Shown: positions 6,834 through 14,095 of the stretch, in pieces
Layout of the letters: each line of letters begins with the position of its first letter
Numbering within the stretch: position 1 is the stretch's first letter
NCBI GenBank assembly: GCA_035554115.1
Contig: DATMIW010000009.1
Span: 1-31,533 of the forward strand
Length of the DNA stretch: 31,533 nt
DNA from: CAXTSE01 sp035554115
Lineage (GTDB): Bacteria; Actinomycetota; Actinomycetes; Actinomycetales; Microbacteriaceae
Direction: 5' to 3'
Translations under genes and position numbers: made by a program
The notes under the pieces: model-generated
The model's input: the letters and a program-made list of their open reading frames with translations, nothing else
The model's database searches: none
Told to the model about the DNA's origin: nothing

Positions 6834-8003
6834 GTGGCTGATCCTCTCGCTCGCCACGGTCGGCAGCCTCCTCGGCGAGCAGGCCAGCTCATTGTGGCGA
6901 CAATCGCCACCGCCCTTGTAGTTGCCCTTGTGAGCACTGGCTCCGTCGGCGCGTTCGCCGCGTGAAAGCTCGCCGACAACCTTGGGCCCGGCGTCGCCAT
7001 ACCCGTGCCCAGCAGTGGCGCACCTCCGGCTGTCGGCCCAATCGACGGGCCGGTCAACATTTTGCTCGTCGGAAGCGACAGCGGATCGGGCAACCCGGCC
7101 TACGGGCAGCGCGGCGAGAACCTCAACGACGTGACGATCCTCATCCACATCTCACCGGTCAGCCACAGTGCCACAGCGGTCAGCTTTCCCCGCGACATGT
7201 TCGTCCCGATCACGGGGTGCCAGCACTCGCCCGGCCTTCGCAAGATCAACGAGAGCCTGTACAACGGTGGGCTGGCCTGCGCGGTCTCGACCGTTTCTGC
7301 ACTCACCGGACTCGACATCCAGTACGCCGGACAGATCGAATTCGACGGCGTCATTCAGATGTCGAACGTCGTCGGTGGCGTTGATGTCTGCGTCGGCGAA
7401 TCCATCCACGACCTGCAGATCGGATTCGACCTCGAGGCGGGCACGCACACCCTCCAGGGTTGGAGCGCGCTGCAATTCCTACGCAGCCGTCACGGCGTGC
7501 ACGGCGGCAGCGACACCTCGCGCATCAGCAACCAGCAGCTGTTCCTCTCGGCTCTGATGCGCAAGATCAAGAGCAGCGAGGTCTTGACCAATCCGGTCAC
7601 GATGTACGGGATCGCGGCGGCGGCGAGCAGCAATATGACTCTGAGCGAGTCGCTCAACCACCTCGACACGATGTATTCGATGGCTCTCGCGCTGAAAGAC
7701 ATCCCCCTGTCGAACATCGTCTTCACGCAGTATCCGACCGGCAGCGGCACAAGCGGCGGCATGAACGGTCTGCTGCCGCGCAAAGGCGACGCCAAAGTTT
7801 TGATGGATGCAATAGCCGCCGACCAGCCGGTGATCGTCGCGGGAGTGGGCGGCGGCACAATCGCCGGAGAGGACGTCACGGAGACCCCGGCGCCCGGTGC
7901 GACCGCGGCGCCGACGGACAACTCCGGAGCGGTGAAGTTGCCGGGCTCGATAACCGGTCAGCCGGCCACCGAGCAGACCTGCACGGCCGGGCAGACCTTC
8001 TAG
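6834..8003 (+). pseudogene. LCP (LytR-CpsA-Psr) family gene with in-frame TGA
   Basis: The frame from GTG 6834 encodes a basic N-terminus and one membrane helix (about residues 20-40, ending GAFAA). It then meets TGA at 6963-6965 and continues in the same frame as a normal LCP extracellular domain to 8003. After the stop the product shows the LCP core: GPVNILLVGSDSG, SFPRDMFVPI, IEFDGVIQMSNVVGGVDVC and LQFLRSRHGVHGGSDTSR, including the conserved arginines of the polyprenyl-phosphate pocket. LCP enzymes attach teichoic acid or other glycopolymers to peptidoglycan outside the membrane. A single TGG-to-TGA change would explain the break. Restart at GTG 7005 would give a 332-residue protein without its membrane anchor. 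It is either a recent pseudogene, a readthrough case or a sequencing error. Confidence 0.75.
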
Positions 8004-8455
8004 CGACGGCTGAGGAAAAACTCGCGCAGCAGGCCCGCGCTCTCGTCGGCCAGCACTCCCGCCTCCACATCGACGCGGTGCGGAAGGCGCCGGTCTCGCA
8101 GCAGATCGTATTGGCTGCCGACGGCTCCGGCCTTGTCGTCCCATGCACCGAACACGACGCGCGGCACACGAGCGGCAAGGATCACCCCCGCGCACAGGAC
8201 ACACGGCTCAAGGGTGACCACCAAGGTGGTTGCCGAAAGGTTCCAGTCCCCGAGTGATTCGGCGGCGCGGCGAATCACGAGCACCTCGGCGTGGGCGGTG
8301 GGGTCGCCGGTGGCCTCGCGTTCATTGTGTGCCTGCGCCAGGATCCGCCCCTCCGCATCCAGAAGCACCGCACCCACCGGCACATCGCCCTGCTCTCCGG
8401 CCAGGCGGGCTTCGGCGAGCGCACCACGCATCGCTTCGACTGCGTCCACCGGCAT
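8000..8455 (-). CDS. tadA: tRNA adenosine(34) deaminase
   Basis: A 151-residue zinc deaminase that converts adenosine 34 of tRNA-Arg(ACG) to inosine. The zinc site is complete: H55-A-E57 (E57 is the proton shuttle) and P84-C85-V-L-C88. The segment DDKAGAVGSQYDLL matches the substrate-binding C-terminal part of TadA. ATG 8455 is chosen because it lies 7 nt after TAGGGT on the minus strand and matches family length; the longer frame adds 17 residues across the upp promoter. The 3' end overlaps the LCP stop codon (CTAG at 8000-8003). Divergent from upp. Confidence 0.92.
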   Translation of the reverse strand: MPVDAVEAMRGALAEARLAGEQGDVPVGAVLLDAEGRILAQAHNEREATGDPTAHAEVLVIRRAAESLGDWNLSATTLVVTLEPCVLCAGVILAARVPRVVFGAWDDKAGAVGSQYDLLRDRRLPHRVDVEAGVLADESAGLLREFFLSRR

Positions 8456-8468
8456 AGCATCGACCCTA
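8455..8468. promoter_or_regulatory. Crossed leaderless promoters of tadA and upp
   Basis: TAGCAT (plus, 8455-8460) is 7 nt before upp ATG 8468. TAGGGT (minus, 8468-8463) is 7 nt before tadA ATG 8455. Each -10 box begins on the first base of the opposite gene's start codon. The whole 18-mer 8453-8470 is an imperfect palindrome around TCGA. Confidence 0.65.
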
Positions 8469-9100
8469 TGCGAGTCCATGTGGCCAACCACCCGCTCATC
8501 ACCCACAAATTGACGGTGCTGCGCGATGCCGCCACCCCGTCGCCCACCTTCCGCGCGCTGGTCGAAGAGCTCGTCACCCTGCTTGCCTATGAGGCGACGC
8601 GTGAGGTGCGCACGGAACCCACGACCGTGCAGACGCCGGTTGCCGAAGCCCAGGGCCTGGCTCTTTCATCGCCGCGACCGCTGGTCGTTCCCATCCTGCG
8701 GGCCGGGCTCGGGATGCTGCAGGGCATGGTCAAGCTGGTCCCGACAGCCGAGGTCGGCTTTCTCGGTATGGTCCGCAACGAAGAAACTCTGCAGCCCGAT
8801 ATCTATGCCGAACGACTGCCCGACGACCTCGCCAATAGGCAGTGTTTCGTGCTCGACCCGATGCTCGCGACCGGCGGTTCGCTTATCGCGGCCATCGAGT
8901 ACCTGTTCGATCGGGGCGCGGTGGATGTCACAGCGATCTGCCTCATCGCGGCACCCGAGGGACTCGAAGCCGTCCGTGCAGCCACCGAAGGGCGCAACGT
9001 CACTGTCGTGCTCGGCACGCTGGACGACCACCTCAACGAGCTCGGCTACATCGTGCCCGGACTCGGCGACGCCGGCGACAGGCTGTACGGCACTGTTTGA
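8468..9100 (+). CDS. upp: Uracil phosphoribosyltransferase
   Basis: A 210-residue pyrimidine salvage enzyme making UMP from uracil and PRPP in the cytoplasm. Family marks are PILRAGLGML (residues about 77-86), the PRPP-binding loop VLDPMLATGGSL, and the C-terminal uracil-binding segment ELGYIVPGLGDAGDRLYGT. Length and ends match the family exactly. ATG 8468 lies 7 nt after a TAGCAT box, so the mRNA is probably leaderless. It is divergent from tadA through a crossed promoter. No clear hairpin terminator follows the stop. Confidence 0.96.
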   Translation: MRVHVANHPLITHKLTVLRDAATPSPTFRALVEELVTLLAYEATREVRTEPTTVQTPVAEAQGLALSSPRPLVVPILRAGLGMLQGMVKLVPTAEVGFLGMVRNEETLQPDIYAERLPDDLANRQCFVLDPMLATGGSLIAAIEYLFDRGAVDVTAICLIAAPEGLEAVRAATEGRNVTVVLGTLDDHLNELGYIVPGLGDAGDRLYGTV

Positions 9101-9449
9101 CGTTGTGTTTCACGACTGTTGCTTTTTCTGAAGCTGTCGCCGAAACTTGCACGCATGACTCGTAACTCGCGCCCCCTGACCTCTCCTGAGGCCCTTGGGA
9201 TCGTCGGCATGATGCCGGCGCGCGAGGCAATGCGCTGTCGAATGTGTGTCTAACGGTTGCCGTTCCCACCAGGACCGTTCGGTCCAGGTACGCGCCGAGT
9301 CCCTCACCCGACGGTGAGATTTGGACTCCCGGACCCCAGATATTTCACTGGGCTACTCCGCCATCCCACATCACACTCCCCTTTCTGCGAGGCTTTCCCT
9401 TATGGATGACATCCCCGAGGCGCCCGCGTCTGATCAAGGATTCGACACC
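9101..9449. other. Intergenic region upstream of the winged-helix regulator
   Basis: These 349 bases lie between upp and the winged-helix gene. Three short inverted repeats are visible: CGGCAT-g-ATGCCG (9205-9217), GGACCG-tt-CGGTCC (9272-9285) and CTCACC-cgac-GGTGAG (9303-9318). A 32-codon frame at 9155-9253 ends in MRCRMCV, with no RBS. I see no clear promoter, terminator or tRNA. The length and small hairpins suggest a long regulated leader, but this is not established. Confidence 0.4.
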
Positions 9450-10154
9450 ATGTCTCTTGCCACTCTCGACACCCTGCGCCCCACCCACCGTTCCGCACGC
9501 CCTGCGGCCACACAAGTCCCCACTCCCTCGCGCATCCGCGCGGTGCCCGATGGCACCGAAGCCCGCGGATTCGCTCTCTATGTCGGCATCGATGAGCAGA
9601 AAGCTATTGACGCTGGCACCGACCTCGGCACCGTCGTCACCGCGCTCAAGAATCTCGCCGCCCAGCTGGTCCCGGGAGCCGAGAGCTATGCAGCCGTAGC
9701 GCTCGCTCCGGTCGGAGCCGGCGGACGCGACGTCGAGGTCGTCCGGCTGGCATTGCAGGATCCGGCGGCACTCGCCAAGCACCGGCAGGCGGTTCCCGCC
9801 GAGCCCGCGGAGCCCAAGGGTGGAGTCGTCATCGACATCTCCCGCAAGCGCGTTCAGCTCGACGGCGAAACGGCTCCGCTCACCTACAAAGAGTTCGAGC
9901 TGCTGCAGTTCCTGGTGCTGCGCGAAGGTCGCACGATCGACCGCAACGAGATCATCTCGACCCTGTGGGTCGAGGGCAGCGACGACGAGACGCCCAATGA
10001 GCGCACGATCGACGTGCACGTGCGGCGCCTCCGTTCGAAGCTCGGAGCCTACGAAGACATCGTGCGCACGGTACGCGGGGCGGGATACCGCTTCGATCGC
10101 CACGCGGATGTCACAATCCGCTGGGCCAGCACGCCGTCGCCTGACGTGTTCTGA
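9450..10154 (+). CDS. Winged helix-turn-helix protein (OmpR/PhoB-type DNA-binding domain)
   Basis: A 234-residue protein. The C-terminal part (about residues 125-220) is a Trans_reg_C winged helix, seen in LTYKEFELLQFLVLREGRTI, NERTIDVHVRRLRSKLG and VRTVRGAGYRF. The N-terminal 110 residues are not a receiver domain: there is no phospho-acceptor aspartate pattern. They instead form a conserved region (RGFALYVGIDEQKAI...AAVALAPVGAGGRDVEVVRLAL) that I know only from uncharacterised actinobacterial homologues. It is therefore an orphan regulator with an unknown sensory part, and no histidine kinase lies nearby. Start ATG 9450 has AAGGA 9 nt upstream (9436-9440); an in-frame upstream extension lacks an RBS. 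Confidence 0.85.
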   Translation: MSLATLDTLRPTHRSARPAATQVPTPSRIRAVPDGTEARGFALYVGIDEQKAIDAGTDLGTVVTALKNLAAQLVPGAESYAAVALAPVGAGGRDVEVVRLALQDPAALAKHRQAVPAEPAEPKGGVVIDISRKRVQLDGETAPLTYKEFELLQFLVLREGRTIDRNEIISTLWVEGSDDETPNERTIDVHVRRLRSKLGAYEDIVRTVRGAGYRFDRHADVTIRWASTPSPDVF

Positions 10155-10212
10155 CCTTCTTGTCGCGCCGCCGCTACAACGCAGTCGCAGCTACTCCGCG
10201 GTCGCAACCGCC

Positions 10213-10291
10213 ATTCTGCAGGAAATCCGTCCTGCAGTAACACGTCAGCAGGCCGAAACGTCCTGCAGAACACGGATCTCCTGCAGAACGC
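10213..10291. repeat. MITE-like ~79-bp element, second copy
   Basis: ATTCTGCAGGAAATCCGT (10213-10230) is matched in inverse by ACGGATCTCCTGCAGAAC (10272-10289), 16 of 18 positions, with 41 nt between. A third CTGCAG-centred unit lies inside (10261-10270). Ends, size and the GGATCTCCTGCAGAACGC segment match the element at 4928-5008. It lies between the winged-helix gene and the ECF42-type promoter. Confidence 0.7.
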
Positions 10292-10342
10292 TCGCGGAGT
10301 CGGCAGAAGGCGCCCGCGACGCCAGAAACTTTTTCTTGAGGA

Positions 10343-10368
10343 TGTCGATTTCGCCGCGCGCCGTTCGA
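10343..10368 (+). promoter_or_regulatory. Candidate ECF42-type sigma promoter
   Basis: TGTCGA (10343-10348) and CGA (10366-10368) are 17 nt apart, about 50 nt before the DGPF gene. From memory, ECF42 target promoters have a TGTCGA -35 box and a CGA-type -10 box. The ECF42 gene itself lies just downstream. Confidence 0.55.
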
Positions 10369-10417
10369 CGCGATAGTAGAGGGACGCACACGGCGACCCG
10401 CTATCAAGGAGACGACG

Positions 10418-10846
10418 ATGAAATACATGCTGATCATGCGCAATTCCTCGACCGAGATGCCCGAAGGTGTGGACTTCGAGGAAATCATCAACGCGATGGG
10501 GGCCTACAACGAGTCGATGATCAACGCGGGGGTCCTGCTCGCAGGCGAGGGGCTGAGTCCCGCAACTGAGGGCGCGGTGGTCGAGTTCGGCGGCGAGAAG
10601 CCGATCGTCACCGACGGACCCTACGGCGAGGTCCACGAACTTTTCAACGGCTTCTGGATGGTCGAGGCATCCAGCAAGGAAGAGGCCATTGAATGGGCGT
10701 CCCGGGCTCCCCTCGGAGCGGGGAACAAGATCGAGGTGCGTCGCGTCACCGACGAAAGCGATTTCGCCGACTACGCCGACAACGAGTTCATCCAGAAAGA
10801 GAAGGGCTGGCGCGAAGAGGAAGCCAAGCGGGCGGCACAGAACTGA
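10418..10846 (+). CDS. YciI-like DGPF protein (ECF42 partner)
   Basis: A 142-residue protein of the YCII-related dimeric alpha/beta-barrel family. It starts MKYMLIMRNSS and carries the hallmark VTDGPYGEVHELFNGFW, the DGPF-type motif (here DGPY). Proteins of this kind are the conserved genomic partners and transcriptional targets of ECF42 sigma factors; their biochemical role is unknown. AAGGAG lies 6 nt before the ATG (10406-10411). A candidate ECF42 promoter lies upstream and the sigma gene starts 36 nt after the stop, so the two probably form one auto-activated operon. The C-terminal tail is highly charged. Confidence 0.88.
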   Translation: MKYMLIMRNSSTEMPEGVDFEEIINAMGAYNESMINAGVLLAGEGLSPATEGAVVEFGGEKPIVTDGPYGEVHELFNGFWMVEASSKEEAIEWASRAPLGAGNKIEVRRVTDESDFADYADNEFIQKEKGWREEEAKRAAQN

Positions 10847-10882
10847 CGGGCCTCCGCATCCGCATCCGCATCCGGTGATTTC

Positions 10883-12127
10883 GTGACCGATATCGCTCGC
10901 ACGGTCGACGCCGTGTGGCGCATCGAGAGTTCGCGCATCGTCGCGACCTTGGCCAAGGTGACCGGAGATATCGCCCTCGCCGAAGACATGGCGCAGGAAG
11001 CCGTCGTCGACGCGCTTCGTCAGTGGCCCGAGTCAGGCGTCCCGGACAATCCGGGCGCCTGGCTCACGGCCGTGGCCAAGCGCAAGGTGATCGACGGCTG
11101 GCGGCGGCGTGAACGACTCGACGATCGCTACCACGCAATGGCCGCCGAGCTGGAGCAGTCGGGGGACGAGGAGTGGAAGCCGATTCCGGATGACGTTCTT
11201 CACCTGATTTTCACGGCCTGTCATCCCGTGTTGTCGCGCGAAGCGCAGATCGCGCTGACCCTGCGCGTCGTCGGCGGACTCACAACAGAAGAGATCGCCC
11301 GAATGCTGCTGGTGCCTGTCGCGACAGTCCAGCAACGCATAGTGCGAGCCAAGAAGACGCTGTCGGCGGCACGCGTTCCGTTCGAGGCGCCGGATCCGAG
11401 CGAATGGAGCGGGCGGGTTTCGGCGGTGCTTTCTGTTGTCTATCTGATTTTCACAGAAGGCTACGCGGCAACCTCAGGCGACCGATGGATTCGCACGGAA
11501 CTCGCGAACGAGGCGCTTCGGCTCGGTCGCGTTCTGGTCGGCCTGCTGCCACGCGAACCCGATGTGCACAGTCTGGTCGCCCTCATGGAGTTTCAGGCGT
11601 CACGATTCGGCGCACGTGTGGCCCGCGATGGCAGCCCGATTTTGCTCGCCGATCAGAACCGTTCGCGCTGGGATCGGGCGCAGATCGAACGCGGTCGCGC
11701 GGCGCTCCGGCGGGCGGATGCGCTGGGCCGCGATCTGGGCCGGGCTCGCTCGAGCTACGGGCTGCAGGCGGCTATCGCCCAATGCCATGCTGTCGCTCCG
11801 AGCGTTGCCGACACCGACTGGGACAGCATTGTCGTGCTCTACGAGGCGCTCGGGCGCATCGCCTCGAATCCGATCGTCGAGCTGAACCGCGCCGTTGCGG
11901 TATCGATGGCAACGGGACCTGCGTCGGCGCTGTTGATCGTGGACAGGATCGTCGCTGACGGCTCGCTGCGGGGTTTGCCGCTCGTGCCGAGTGTGCGTGG
12001 CGAATTGTTGACCCGATTGGGGCGGGTCGATGAAGCTCGATCGGAACTGACGACGGCCCTTGACCTGACGCATAACGAGCGCGAGCGCGATGTTTTACGC
12101 GACAAGCTCGCGGCTCTGTCGCCGTAG
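10883..12127 (+). CDS. ECF42-type RNA polymerase sigma factor with C-terminal extension
   Basis: A 414-residue extracytoplasmic-function sigma factor. Region 2 is near the N-terminus (DIALAEDMAQEAVVDALRQWP, then NPGAWLTAVAKRKVIDGWRR). Region 4 is at about 125-155 (LTTEEIARMLLVPVATVQQR). A long C-terminal helical extension of about 230 residues follows, of the TPR-like type that defines ECF42, including NPIVELNRAVAVSMATGP. In Streptomyces this extension is needed for activity, and no anti-sigma factor is linked; none is seen here. GTG 10883 follows GGTGAT, an end-of-SD match, at 3 nt. A three-unit CCGCAT repeat (10854-10871) separates it from the DGPF gene. Confidence 0.9.
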   Translation: MTDIARTVDAVWRIESSRIVATLAKVTGDIALAEDMAQEAVVDALRQWPESGVPDNPGAWLTAVAKRKVIDGWRRRERLDDRYHAMAAELEQSGDEEWKPIPDDVLHLIFTACHPVLSREAQIALTLRVVGGLTTEEIARMLLVPVATVQQRIVRAKKTLSAARVPFEAPDPSEWSGRVSAVLSVVYLIFTEGYAATSGDRWIRTELANEALRLGRVLVGLLPREPDVHSLVALMEFQASRFGARVARDGSPILLADQNRSRWDRAQIERGRAALRRADALGRDLGRARSSYGLQAAIAQCHAVAPSVADTDWDSIVVLYEALGRIASNPIVELNRAVAVSMATGPASALLIVDRIVADGSLRGLPLVPSVRGELLTRLGRVDEARSELTTALDLTHNERERDVLRDKLAALSP

Positions 12128-12166
12128 CGCGCAGCAGTTGTAGCGCGCGATGTCGGGGGTCGCATC

Positions 12167-12172
12167 TACCTT
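12167..12172 (+). promoter_or_regulatory. -10 box of a leaderless gene
   Basis: TACCTT lies 6 nt before ATG 12179, so the reductase gene likely has its own leaderless promoter in addition to any readthrough from the sigma-factor gene. Confidence 0.5.
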
Positions 12173-12178
12173 CGGGGC

Positions 12179-12754
12179 ATGGGACGCATCCTCTTCGATA
12201 CCGCTACGGCGCTCAACGGCTGGATCGCCGACACCAATAACTCTCTGAGCTGGTTATTCGCGGCGGCCGGTGGCACAGAGCCCGACCCCGAGCTTCTGCC
12301 GTCGAACGCCACGGTACTTGTCGAGGGCTCGACCACCTACGAGTGGTTGTTGGCGGAGTCCGATCTACTGGCGCATCCGGAGCGCTGGCGAGAGTTCCAC
12401 GGCGAGCGGCCGACCTTCGTGTTCACGACACGCGAGCTGCCGACTCCGACCGGCGCAGACATCCGTTTCGTTTCGGGATCTGTCGCCGATGCGCTGCCTG
12501 CAATTCGAGCGGCGGCCGGCGATGGCGACATCTGGGTGATGGGCGGCGGCGACCTGGCAGGTCAGTTTTTCGACGCGGGGGCGTTGGATCAGATCGCCGT
12601 CTCGATCGCACCGGTCACCCTTGACGGCGGGGCGCCCCTGTTCCCGCGCCGTGTCGAATCCGACCGACTCACGCTGGTTTCTGCCGAAGCTCACGGGCAG
12701 TTCGCGCGACTGATCTACGACGTTCGCCAGCACAGTGAACTGCCAGGAAAATAA
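12179..12754 (+). CDS. Dihydrofolate reductase / RibD C-terminal domain family protein
   Basis: A 191-residue protein of the bacterial bifunctional deaminase-reductase C-terminal (RibD_C) fold. Visible marks are GRILFDTATALNGWIADTNN at the start, the nucleotide-binding segment IWVMGGGDLAGQFFDAGALD near residue 120, and the C-terminal LYP-like FPRRVESDRLTL. Stand-alone proteins of this group bind NADPH, but most are not true DHFRs and their substrate is unknown. It lies 51 nt after the ECF42 gene with its own leaderless -10 box. Reductases of this type are frequent passengers next to DGPF proteins, which makes a functional link plausible. Confidence 0.85.
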   Translation: MGRILFDTATALNGWIADTNNSLSWLFAAAGGTEPDPELLPSNATVLVEGSTTYEWLLAESDLLAHPERWREFHGERPTFVFTTRELPTPTGADIRFVSGSVADALPAIRAAAGDGDIWVMGGGDLAGQFFDAGALDQIAVSIAPVTLDGGAPLFPRRVESDRLTLVSAEAHGQFARLIYDVRQHSELPGK

Positions 12755-12867
12755 CGATCCGATAACTAGACACCGTTACCTGACCGTTATATCTTTCAAG
12801 AGCGGAAGTTGTTTGCTGTGGCAGCTCTCGCGGAATGTGATTGCAGGACACTCTTGGTGCAAGGGAG

Positions 12868-12899
12868 AAGGCCGACCGCTCGCCTCTGCGGTCGGCCTT
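12868..12899. terminator. Bidirectional hairpin terminator
   Basis: A perfect 12-bp stem (AAGGCCGACCGC / GCGGTCGGCCTT) with an 8-nt loop lies between the convergent reductase and methyltransferase genes. The T tract is short on both sides (TT), so termination strength is uncertain. Just upstream at 12839-12848 is GATTGCAGGA, a fragment like the inner part of the 4928-5008 element. Confidence 0.65.
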
Positions 12900-12921
12900 C
12901 AGTCTGTCCGGACCACATCCA

Positions 12922-14022
12922 CTACGCCGCGTCGCGTGCCCTCGACGCCGTAACGGTGAACTTGGGCGTGCGCAGCACCTGCCTCGTCGGTCCCACCAAT
13001 CGGGTGAGCGTTGGCACGTAATTCAGGTGCGAGTTGAAGACCGTCCATAACTCGCCTCCGGGACGCAACACACGCGCAGCGCCCTCGAAGAGAGCTGTTG
13101 CCGCCCCGGAATGCACCGCGGCCCCACTGTGAAAGGGAGGGTTGAGCGCAACAAGATCGGCGCTCGCATCAGGCTCTCGAGAGACCGCTTCATCTCGTGT
13201 GACCCGCACCCTAAGCCGGTTCAATTCCATCGTCAGTGTTGCGGATTCGACGGCCGCCGCCGACCTGTCAGATGCGAGAACGCGCGCTTCCGGCCGCATC
13301 TGCGCAAGGCGGGCCGCGATGATGCCGGTGCCGCATCCCAGATCGATTGCGGACTCGTAGGCGGGCACCCCGTCGAGCACGGACAGCAGGGCGCGGGTGC
13401 CGATGTCGACAGCGGTGCCGGCGAAGACCCCGCCCGTCGCCGCGACCCATATTCCGAGGTCATCGTGAAACTGCGTCCGTGGTTCGTTGGTGCCCCCGCG
13501 ACGCGGACCTCGCGCGATGAGCACCCGAGATTTCTGACGGGCGTGGGTTACGTCGAGCGAGTCAAAGTGACGCAGCAGGACATCGTTCATCGAGCGGGTC
13601 ATGTGCTTGAGGCGGCCCCCGGCGATCACCACCACCTGCGGATCAGCATGGGTGGCAATGAGCGCCGCGATCTGCTCAAGCGCTTCGAGAGAGCGCGGCA
13701 AGCGCATGAGGACGAGCGATGCGCCGTCGACGAGTCCCCGCCCCAGGGCCTGGGACGAGTAGGTGCCGGTGCTCGCCACACCGGCGTGGTTGGCGGCGAG
13801 CGCCTGTTCGCCCGCGAGCGAGTCCTGATGAACGCGCAGCTGGGATGCTCCCCGGTCCAGCGCACCGAGCGTGAGGGCGCCGTACTCGTCGCCAATAACC
13901 GTGACATCGATGTTCGGGAGGTAGGACGTGGCTTCGTCGAGGATCAGGGTGTCGGCGGCATCCCACGCCCGTAATTCGGGAGCCTCGAGGTCGGGCCAGC
14001 GCCGTAGATCATCGAGTCTCAT
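12922..14022 (-). CDS. RsmC/RlmG-like class I SAM-dependent methyltransferase
   Basis: A 366-residue protein with two Rossmann-like halves, as in the 16S/23S rRNA guanine-N2 methyltransferases RsmC and RlmG. The N-terminal half lacks a SAM motif and is probably the RNA-binding pseudo-domain. The C-terminal half has motif I AIDLGCGTGIIAARLA and motif IV ALNPPFHSG, the NPPF(H/N) signature of guanine N2 methylation. Which rRNA site is modified is not deducible. ATG 14022 gives the family start (MRLDDLRRWPDLEAP). GGGGGA directly precedes the ATG, too close for an ideal RBS. Divergent from the MarR gene. Confidence 0.85.
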   Translation of the reverse strand: MRLDDLRRWPDLEAPELRAWDAADTLILDEATSYLPNIDVTVIGDEYGALTLGALDRGASQLRVHQDSLAGEQALAANHAGVASTGTYSSQALGRGLVDGASLVLMRLPRSLEALEQIAALIATHADPQVVVIAGGRLKHMTRSMNDVLLRHFDSLDVTHARQKSRVLIARGPRRGGTNEPRTQFHDDLGIWVAATGGVFAGTAVDIGTRALLSVLDGVPAYESAIDLGCGTGIIAARLAQMRPEARVLASDRSAAAVESATLTMELNRLRVRVTRDEAVSREPDASADLVALNPPFHSGAAVHSGAATALFEGAARVLRPGGELWTVFNSHLNYVPTLTRLVGPTRQVLRTPKFTVTASRARDAA

Positions 14023-14076
14023 TCCCCCATGATCGCCCACCGCCTGGTGTCCGCACGCATCGCGACTGCGCCAAGC

Positions 14077-14095
14077 CTCCACCTAGTGTGGAGCC
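14077..14095 (+). promoter_or_regulatory. MarR promoter with overlapping operator-like repeat
   Basis: TAGTGT (14084-14089) is a -10 box 6 nt before GTG 14096. It is embedded in a perfect inverted repeat, CTCCAC-ctagt-GTGGAG (14077-14093). A repressor bound there would block the box, so autoregulation by the MarR product is likely. Confidence 0.55.

Noticed and set aside
12770..12793. Direct repeat ACCGTTA-cctg-ACCGTTA after the reductase gene.
   Set aside because: Seven bases and a single pair are not enough to call a site.
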